DNA of 64,000 nt, taken from assembly GCA_963575745.1 (NCBI GenBank), contig CAUYUJ010015287.1, positions 122,001-186,000 of the forward strand. The letters are read 5' to 3'. The notes below the pieces were generated by a model. That model was not told the DNA's origin and ran no database searches. It saw only the letters and a program-made list of their open reading frames with translations. Shown one piece after another: positions 55,800 through 64,000 of the stretch. This stretch comes from Prorocentrum cordatum (lineage: Eukaryota > Sar > Dinophyceae > Prorocentrales > Prorocentraceae). The position numbers were made by a program, and so were the translations under genes. Within the stretch, counting starts at the first letter, position 1. Each line of letters begins with the position of its first letter.

Positions 55800-56640
55800 G
55801 ATGTCCGTTTGGATATCGTGAGAGGCCTCTCGGGGACCTCTTGGAGGCAGTTTTGAGGCCTCTCGGGGGCCGTTTGGAGGCCTCTTGGAGCCTCTAGTGG
55901 GCCCTGGAAACGACAGGGCAGTTTTTTCACCGGTTCCGTTTTGCCGTTTTTTTGCTGGTTCCGACGCCGTTTTTTTTACCGGTTCCGTCGACGTTGTTTG
56001 ACCGGTTCCGGCTCCAGTTCCGATCTTGGAGCCCTTTTTGTTGCCGTTTCCGGTCGCCGTTGTTTTGCTGTTTCCGTTTTCAAGGGACATTTTTGGGGAA
56101 ACGGTGAAAAAACGGCCCTACCGTTTCCGGGGCCCACAAAGCGAGCCTCTTTTTGGCCTCGTGGGGCCTCTAGGGGGGCCTCTTGGGCTCTCTTTGGGGC
56201 CTCCTGGGGGCATCTTGGGGCAGAAGGCTCGAATGATCGGTTTGTGTTCCACTCTTGGGCCCCTCTTTGGGGCGATGTTGGGCGCCTCTTGGACCTTTTT
56301 GGGGTCCTGTTGGACCGTCTTGGGGGCATCTTGGGAGCCTCTTGGGCCGTCTTGGGGTGGTCTTGTGGGCCTCTGGGGTCATCTTGGAGCGTCTGAAGCC
56401 CGAAAACGCGAAAACGCAGAAAACACGGAAACCAATAAGAACCTGATTTGTGCCTCTTGGGGGCTCTCTTGGGGCTTCTTTGGGGCCTCTTGGGCCATCT
56501 TGGGGCCATCTTGGACGTTTTGAAGCGCGTTTGGGCTGTCTTGGATGCCTCTTGGACCCTCTTGGGCGTTTTCTGGAGCTCTCCTGGCCAGTCTTGAGGC
56601 CCTCTGGCCTCTGGAAAAGTCACGCGAGGCAGCCTAAGAG
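55800..56640 (+). repeat. CTTGGG array, copy 8, split by a minisatellite
   Basis: Array with core about 56384-56455 (GGAGCGTCTGAAGCCCGAAA). A minisatellite of about 20-25-bp units (CCGGTTCCGTTTTGCCGTTT, 55926-56085) lies in its left part. Confidence 0.8.
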
Positions 56641-57430
56641 CGCGCGGGAGCGCCCAGGTAGTTTGAGAATTTAGAGGGTCAGCCCTTAGAATACTAGAAT
56701 CCCAGAGCCCTGAGAGCTGAGAACAGCGAACCCTTGAGGACCTGAGGACACTCCAATTCGTGCTTTGAGGCACGGTGGCGGATGTACATGTATGTACTTG
56801 TTGGTAAAAGCATCTGCATTTTGAGACGTGTTTTGTTTACATTCGTGTACACATGCCTGTATCTATATATATATATATACACACACATATTCACATATAC
56901 TTGGGGAGGCAGGGCCAGGAGCCTTAAGGTAAGCCCCAGGCCCCCATGCTTGTGGCAGGGATCCTGGGCCCCTGCCGAGACGACCGACTGGGCCCCCCCC
57001 CCAAAGGGCCCATAAAGCTTACAAGAGGCCCCTGAGAGACTCCCCAAAGGGATTCTGCCAAGGCATAGCCTAAATAGTTTACACAAGCCACCCTCTGAGC
57101 ACGAAACCGAAGCCGAACCAGAGGACGTTGGACGAGCACAAATAGAACACCGAGGAATAGTGGCAAGCTGTGCCGCCAAATTGACTCCGCATTGACAGAA
57201 CCAGTGGCTAAGCAGAAGTGGGTTTGACTCTTGAGGCCCTGTCCAAAGGCGTCTCGTAATGCGTGGATCACTGGGCTAACTTTCAGACACAACAGAGGAG
57301 CTCGCCTCGCCCACAGACCGCCTCGCCCCAGCAGAACACAGGAAGTGCCACGGACAGCTGAAGTTCCAGACTTGCGCGCTCGCAATCCAACCCTCCCATC
57401 GGGTAACGAGGTATACACACATTGAAGAAA
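56641..57430. other. no recognised gene; (TA)n/(AC)n at 56850-56900
   Basis: Mixed single-copy sequence with an AT microsatellite. Nothing assignable. Confidence 0.4.
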
Positions 57431-57433
57431 GAC

Positions 57434-58205
57434 TTGGTCACCGAGAAGACCACCGGGAGGGACATCCCATCGGCATACCGCAACGGACGAGAAATTGAAG
57501 AACGGGCCCCACCACAACGGCACATTCAGGAAACCAAGAAATACAGAATAGAGTCATCATACGCTCTCCATGCGGGACTGGGAAATAACTAAACTGTAGC
57601 AGATGGCACCAGGATATCAACACTGCATACAACTTGTAAGGTAGCATACCCTCCCCTGGCGGAAGTGGGAGACACCCGAACAGTAGCTTACGCAGCCTGC
57701 AACCACTTACAGTGCCAAGAAAAAGCTTGATCACCAAGAAGACCTCCATGAAGAGCACCTCAGCGGCATAACGCCTCGGACGAGAAACCGGTGAAGACTT
57801 CCCTCCACACCGGGAAATTTTGGACACCAAGATACAGACAAATTTGACCACTGCGACGAGCGCCAGGAACCCCCCCCAGCGACATACCACCACGCGGACG
57901 AGAAACCGCTGGAGACGTCCCACCACGGCAACCCATTCTGGAGACCAAGATATTGCGTAGCCGTGAAAAGCTTGATCGACGAGAATATCACTGTGAAGAA
58001 CACCTCAATGGCATACCGCCACGCGGACGAGAATCCGATGAAGACGCCCCACCACGGCAATTCAATCTGGAGACCAAGATACAGACAAATTTGATCACCG
58101 AGAAGAGCACCTGGAGGAACACCCCTGCGGCATACCGCCACGCGGACGAGAAACCGAAGAAGCCGTTCTACCACAAACTCTTTCAGTAAGCCAAGATATA
58201 ATTTC
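57434..58205 (-). repeat. tandem repeat of about 120 bp, five units
   Basis: Units start near 57434, 57728, 57843, 57972 and 58091 (a 175-bp unrelated spacer follows the first). Shared blocks are TTGATCACCGAGAAGA, GCATACCGCCACGCGGACGA, GAAACCG, CCCACCACGGCAA and TCTGGAGACCAAGATACAGA. Minus-strand frames translate the units in alternating registers, so coding is unlikely. Confidence 0.8.
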
Positions 58206-58389
58206 TGACACGATTTTGCCTGGCCTAGCCAACCGCGTTGAAGCCGACGACAAATTGAAAGAACGACTCCACCACGGTGCCCCCAAAGCGGCTTGAGAAG
58301 GCGCGAGGCGCGACTGCGATGCTCGCTCGAGCCCAAATGAGTTCGGAAAAAGCCTCGAGCCGGATATGCTTGAGGTGAGACTCCCCGAA

Positions 58390-59350
58390 GGGAGGAGGAG
58401 GAGGAGGAGGAAAAGGAAGAGGAGGAGGAGGATGAAGAGGAGAAGGCGGAGGAGGAGGAGGAGCCCCGAGAGACTCCCCGAAGGATGCTCACGAAGACCC
58501 CAAGGCGCCCCCCAAGAGTCCCGAAGGGGTCCTCACGCGGCCTCCCGAGCCTCCCAAGCGGCCCCCAGGATAATCCAGAAGGCCCCAAGATGCTTTAAGA
58601 TGCGCAGAGGAAGTCACCGAGATGCCCCAAGAAGCCCCCGCAGAGACCCCAAGACAGCTCAAGGTGCTCTCAAGATTGCTGAGCGTGCTCGCAAGGATGC
58701 CCAAGGAGCCTTCAAGAGGATCCCGAGGAGGCGCCCGAGGAGCTTAAATCCTTCAAACACCAATGTAACATCAACACTTGTTGCATTTCGATGTTTTGTG
58801 CCGCCTCAGATAAGCTCCCAGGGCCTCAATATTGCTCCCAAGAGGCTCCGACAGGACCGAACAGACCCCCAAGAGATCCCAGGAAGCTCACAAGAGACCC
58901 TCGAGGGATCCCCAAGGCAGACAAAAAACGCTCCGACACGGCTTACGAGAGCCCCAAGAAATGCACAGGACAGTCCAGAAGGCGCCCGAGACGGTTCAAC
59001 ATTGTTCCACGACAGCTCCAGATGCCCTCAAGATTGCCGAACGTGTTCCCGAGAGCGCCCACGAAGTCTTCAAGATGCCCCCGAGGAGGCGCTCGAGGAG
59101 CTAAAGTCATGCAACAACCATTGAACATATGATTTCTTGCAAGAAGCTCGCAAGAGGTCCCGAAGAGACCCCCACATAGCAGCATACACAATACCAGCAC
59201 AGCTTAAGAGAGCCCTAGGAAACGCCCAGCACAGTCCGGGAGGCCCCCGAGAGGGCCCAATATTGCTTCAGGACACCTCAAGATGCCCTCAAGACTGCCG
59301 AGTGTGCTCCCAAGAGCCTAGGAGGTCTTGAAGAGGCAGGCCCCCGAGGA
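58390..59350 (-). repeat. CTTGGG array, copy 9, inverted
   Basis: A GAG tract (58390-58460) then complement-strand array steps (CCCAAGAGGCCC type, CCCGAAG, CCAAGA) with two core-like non-repeat pieces at about 58735-58805 and 59100-59150. Confidence 0.7.
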
Positions 59351-59805
59351 GGTGCTCCAGGGGCTGAGATCCTCCGCGGACCTGTGTGAAACTAGCACTT
59401 TGCGTGCCTGGCCCTGCCGCCTCTGATGAGCTCCCGAGGCCAGGGACGGACCCAGCCGCTGTTCTGCTGGACCTCGGCTGTGTGTCGTGCCTCGATCTGG
59501 GAGGGAGGCACAGCACGAAGCACGGAGCGCACACGGAAAAGGGTCCGGCCCTGTCCGAGGCCTCGAGATGGCCCGCGGGAGGCCCCCGAGAGGGTTTGAA
59601 CAGGACCGCACGGGTGCGAGGGAGCGGTGCGCCGACCGCGCGGCCCCCACAGACTGGCAGGGTGAGCGCCCGCGGAGCGCGCACGGTCCGGAGGCCGACC
59701 GCGCTCCTCTCGGCCGTTGGGCGCTTGCCTCCGGCGCGTGGGGCTGCCTAGAGTGGCTCTCGTATGCAGAAGCGTGCACATATCGAAACATGCATGTGTC
59801 GGCTT
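59351..59805. other. no recognised gene
   Basis: GC-rich. GCTGGACCTCGGCTGTGTGT (59467-59486) is a diverged copy of a piece at about 52559. Confidence 0.4.
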
Positions 59806-59807
59806 GA

Positions 59808-60174
59808 ACCTACACACATGTATACATGCGCATATATATATATATACACATATATATATATATATATATGTAAATACATGCATATATACACATACACATA
59901 TATACATATATGTGTATATGTACACACATGCATGCATGCATGCATGCATACATACATACATACATGTATATATATAAATATACAGACATAGACACATCGA
60001 CACATATATACATACATACATATATACATACATACATACATACATACATGCATGCATGCATGCATGTATGCATACATACATACATGCATGCATGCATGCA
60101 TGCATGCATGCATGCGTGCATGCATGCATACATACATACATACGTACATGCATACACACACATACATACATACA

Positions 60175-60207
<33 letters not shown>

Positions 60208-60685
60208 GCATGCATGCATGCATGCATGCATGCATGCATGCATGCATGCATGCATGTGTACATACATACATACATACATACATACATACATACATACATG
60301 CATACATACATGCACGCATACATACATACATACATACATGCACATACACATACACAAACATACATACAACCATACATACATGCATGCATACATACATACA
60401 GAATACACATACATACGTACATACATATATACATACATACATACATACATGCACGCATACATACATACATACATACATACATACATACATACAACCATAC
60501 ATTCACACATACATACATACACACATACATACATACATACATACACACATGCATACATATATACATACATACACACATACATACATACATACATACACAC
60601 ACATACATACATACATACAGGCATACATACACACATCCGTACATATATACATACATGCATGCATGCATACATACATACAAGATAG
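59808..60685. repeat. (ATAC)n/(ATGC)n microsatellite, about 880 bp
   Basis: CATACATA and GCATGCAT tetranucleotide blocks alternate. Cys/Met/Tyr/Val and His/Thr/Tyr frames are artefacts. GCATGCAT runs are fully self-complementary. Confidence 0.97.
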
Positions 60686-60889
60686 CAGTGGCGCTTCGCG
60701 CCATGCACCTTGATCCTTGAAGTTTGCTATGCAGGCGGAATAGCAGAAAGGTCAAGTCGACAATTCAGCGATAACTCCTTGTTGCCTTTTCCGGAATTGC
60801 CGCTATAATAATGTTATTATGCATCTTTCCTCCATGCTTCTTTTTCCCCATTTTCGCCATACCCTGCGCATTCTCCCCATCTTCCTCAG

Positions 60890-61490
60890 CTCTTTTTTGC
60901 GGAGGCTCCTCCTTGGAGAACCTCTGGGGGCCTCACAAAAGTTGTTTCAGGCTTTTTTAAGGCCTTCTTGAGGCCTCCTGGGCGTATTCTGGGGGCCTCT
61001 GGGGGCTTCCTCGGGCCACCCTGCCTCCAACCGCGGTCTCCCTGAACGACCGGGTCACGATTTGGAATGCTTCGGAGGGTGTCTTGGGGCCATCTTGGGT
61101 CGCCATGGGGCTCTCTGAGGGCCATCTTGGACCCGTGTTGTGCCGTTTGGACTGCCTGGAAGCCTCTCGGATGGTTGTGGGGCGATTTTGGAGCTTCCCA
61201 GGCGGCTTCGGACGCCCAGAAGACCGCCGTCCTGGAGCGTCGGGAAGCCGAAAAGAGGAGAACCCCAAAATTCACCAAAAACCAATAGAAAATCAATGAT
61301 GTGTGCCTCTTGGGGCCTTTTTGGGAGTGCTCTTGGATGCCGCTTTGGGGCCGTCCTGGAGGCCTCTTGGGCCATCTTGAGGTCACGTCGGTTACTCTTG
61401 GAGCGCTCTTGTGCTGTCTTGGGGGTCTCTGGGACGTCTCCGATGACCCCCCTGATCGCCCTAGGTGTGCTGGGAAGGCTTAGCAGAACG
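60890..61490 (+). repeat. CTTGGG array, copy 10, with core
   Basis: Core at about 61228-61305 (GGAGCGTCGGGAAGCCGAAA to AATCAATGATGTGTGCCTC). The right end merges into CCCAAAACCCCAGATCCCTG and a (TA)n tract (61630-61675). Confidence 0.85.
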
Positions 61491-61789
61491 TCCTGCGAGA
61501 CTCGGGGGGCCGCTTCGAGGCCCGTCCAGAGGGTCCCAAAACCCCAGATCCCTGGAGTTCGGTTTTTGGGGGGGGTCCCCCCGCCCGGGCTGGCAAGACT
61601 ATAGGAATAGGAATACACAGATGTGTGACTAATATATATATATATATATATATAGATATATTATATATATATATATACAACACACAAACATACCCGCGCA
61701 AGAGGCCGCCTGAGGCCACGACCTGTGGAGCGCGCATGGGGGGACCGGGGCCTCCGAAACCGCTCCCAGAGCACCCCAGTGGGGCCGTG

Positions 61790-62985
61790 GAGCCCGCAGA
61801 CTGCCCCAGAGAGTTTCAAGACGCTCCCAGGAGCCCCCGGGGAGCTTCGACCAGCCCCTCCAAGACAGCCCAGATGGCCCCAACGTGGCCCCAGAGGGGC
61901 TCCAGACCGCAAATGCACAGCCCAAGAGGCTTCAAAAGAGTTCCGAGAGGTGCCCCGAGAGAGCCCGAAGAGGCCCAATCCTTGATTTTCATAGTTTTTT
62001 TGTTTTATGTTTTTCGGTGTCTCGCGCTTTCGAGTCCTCCGACGCTCCACGACGGCCGACGACGCCCCCAAGACCGCCCCAAGACCGCCGAACAGGCCCC
62101 CAACAGAGCCCCAAGACGGCCCCAGGGAGCCCGAAAATTGCCCCGGAGGAGCCCCAGACGGCCCAAGAGAGCCCCAGGACAGGCCCAAGTTGGGCCCCAG
62201 AGCGGGAGCGGGAGGCCCCAGGGCGCTCCAAGATGGCCCAGATGGCTCCAACGTGGCCCCAGATGGGCACAACACGGCCAATACACTGCCCACTAGCCCT
62301 CCAAGAGGGCTCAAGAGAGCTCCGAGAGGCGTCCCGAGAGAGCCCGAAGAGGCCCATATCTTTGATTTCTGGTGGTTTTTGTTCTAATGTGTGTTGTTTT
62401 CTCGCGTTCTCGAGCATCCAACGCTCCAAGACGGCCAAAGACACCTCGAAGATCGCCCCAAGACCGCCGAGAGGCTCCAAAAAGAGCACCAAGACGGCCC
62501 CAGAGAGCCTGAAGACTGCCCAAGAGCAGCCCAATATTGCCCCAGAGAGCCCCAGGACAGGCCCAAGTTGGGCCCCAGAGCGGGAGCGGGAGGCCCCAGG
62601 GCGCTCCAGGACGGCTGAGATGATTCCAACGTGGCCCAAGAGGAGCTCAAGACGGCAAACACACAGCCCAAGAGGCCTCCAAGAGGGCCCAAGAGAGCTC
62701 CGAGAGATGTCCCGAGAGAGCCCAAAGAGGCCCAAATCATTGAGTTGCATAGGTTTGTTCGATGTTTTTTGCTTTCTCGCGTTCTCGAGCTTCCAATGCT
62801 CCACGACGGCCGCAGACGCCCCCAAGACCGCCCCGAGACCGCCGAAGAGGCACCCAAAAGAGCCCCAAGACGGCCCCATGGAACCCGACAATTGCACCCG
62901 AGGAGCCCCAGACGGCCCAAGAGAGCCCCAGGACAGGCCCAAGTTGGGCCACAGAGCGGGATCGGGAGGCCCCAGGGCGTTCCAA
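61790..62985 (-). repeat. CTTGGG arrays, copy 11: three tandem units of about 375 bp, inverted
   Basis: Cores at about 61970-62050, 62345-62425 and 62720-62805, each complement-strand GGAGCG or GGAGCAT/TTG followed by AAAACATxAAACAAA-type AT-rich DNA. CAGAGCGGGAGCGGGAGGCC recurs at about 62200, 62576 and 62953, giving periods of 376 and 377-378. Both strands stay open for 397-479 codons. Confidence 0.88.
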
Positions 62986-63565
62986 GCCAGATGTCCTGGG
63001 CCTCCCCCCTCCGTCCCTCCTTCCCTCCCGCCCCTTCCCCATGTCTCACCCCTCAGCTTTCGTGCTCCTCCCTCCTCTCCTGGGACGGCCCCGCCAAAGT
63101 GCCAGACAGGCTCCGCCAAAGCGAGCGGGGCATCGCTATACCCTATCATTTCAAACATTACGTTCCCCTTCCCACCCCTCAAGGGCGGCCCCGGCAGAGC
63201 GAGAGCGTTCTGTCTACGCGTTTCTTTGCGTCGATGGCATGGGCCCGAGAACGCTGGAAATCGTCGTTGTGACCACAGCGGGGCTTACAGTGGCGACCGT
63301 GGCTCATTTGCGACTAGAACTTAAGCGCGTGCCTAGCGCGCGCGTGGTTCTGTGTATATATCCGTAAGGGCTTCGCCCCATGCCGCCGGACCCCTGTCTC
63401 GGATAATGGGAGATGCAAAAGCTAAATCATGAGGTGTGGGCGCCGCCGTGAAGCAGTGTCGGGACTTGTTTGTTCCCCACATGTTTCGTGGGGTTCTGGT
63501 TTTCTTCCCTGCCGCGGCGCACCCGCGTCTCCTCACCTCTCCCCCTCCCCTTCTCCTTCTCGCTT
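62986..63565. other. no recognised gene
   Basis: C-rich then single-copy sequence. CCCCGGCAGAG (63190) echoes the C-tract element. Confidence 0.4.
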
Positions 63566-63570
63566 GCACT

Positions 63571-64000
63571 CGACACCACAGAGGGTGCGCAGGGGGTGGT
63601 CCCTGAGCTCGGCCGCTATGCACGACGGTCGTCCAGGCACACCAGGCTTGGCACTTTCTCGACACCAGAGGGGGTGCGCAGAGGGGTGGTCTCTGAGCGC
63701 GGCCGCTATGCACGACGGTCGTCCAGGCACAGCAGACGTGGCACTGTCTCGACACCAGAAGGGGGTGCGCAAAGGGGTGGTCCCTGATCTCGGTTGCTAT
63801 GCACGACGGTCGTCCAGGCACAGCAGGCGTGGCATTTGCTCGACACCACAGGGGGTGCGCAGGGCGTGGTCCCTGAGCGCGGCCCGCTTTGCACGACGGT
63901 CGTCCAGGCACAGCAGGCGTGGCATTTTCTCGACAGCACAGGGGGTGCGCAGGGGGTGGTCCCTGAGCTCGGCCGCTATGCGCGACGGTCGTCCAGGCAT
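63571..64000 (-). repeat. 90-bp tandem array, nearly five units, continues past the window
   Basis: Units start at 63571, 63660, 63750, 63841 and 63931, each with GACACCACAGGGGGTGCGCA, GGTGGTCCCTGAGC, CGGCCGCTATGCACGACGGT and CGTCCAGGCACAGCAGGCGT. Unit lengths of 89-91 bp keep minus-strand frames open for short distances only. Confidence 0.93.

Noticed and set aside
57731-58588. 285-codon minus-strand frame with recurring aromatic motifs
   Set aside because: The motifs come from about 120-bp tandem units read in alternating registers, so the protein similarity is a by-product of DNA repetition.
59392-60755. Cys/Met/Tyr-rich minus-strand frames over 300 codons
   Set aside because: Translations of CATA/CATG tetranucleotide repeats.

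Overview
The window looks like nuclear DNA of a dinoflagellate, and the style fits a Prorocentrum-like genome. This rests on two things. First, the only recognisable protein relics are a Ty1/copia-type reverse transcriptase-RNase H followed by the methyltransferase-like module that commonly trails RNase H in dinoflagellate retroelements. Second, the rest is an extreme, GC-rich patchwork of microsatellites, minisatellites and MITE-like elements with no compact gene organisation. No bacterial operon, rRNA, tRNA, spliced-leader or CRISPR feature was recognised. Species assignment is inference only.

Region 1 (1-13.1 kb, all plus strand) is retroelement-like coding sequence. A copia-type RT-RNase H (3-1511, one in-frame stop) passes through a Lys-rich and acidic linker into a methyltransferase-like domain (about 1943-3025). 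Directly after it comes about 10 kb that reads as one broken reading frame of about 3,350 codons. Ten frame changes and two in-frame stops interrupt it. Most frame changes sit on or beside short homopolymers and have the same sign, so part of the damage may be sequencing error. A weak Tpt1/KptA-like RNA 2'-phosphotransferase resemblance occurs near 9.6-10.5 kb, and a weak ADP-ribosyltransferase-like one near 6.9-7.3 kb. The block carries about a dozen tiny hairpins built on GGCT-N-AGCC that are almost absent elsewhere.

Region 2 (13.1-33 kb) has no convincing gene. It holds a 200-bp foldback element, several copies of a 155-162-bp MITE with 10-bp target-site duplications, a second MITE, a 477-bp direct duplication, a 0.4-kb alternating purine-pyrimidine tract, tandem arrays at 23.5-24.4 kb, an inverted-repeat-bounded minisatellite (27.7-29.0 kb), and long GAT and ACT microsatellites.

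Region 3 (33-44 kb) is dominated by a 77-bp satellite (33.24-35.14 kb) lying inside an older diverged repeat, by several other tandem families, and by a 2-kb ACT array.

Region 4 (44-64 kb) mixes single-copy sequence without recognisable genes, GGA-rich purine tracts, two more MITE copies (one with a nested insertion), and many copies of an array made of CTTGGG/GGCC steps around a conserved core of about 75 bp. It ends in a 90-bp tandem array that runs off the window. Long open frames over simple repeats on either strand are treated as artefacts.
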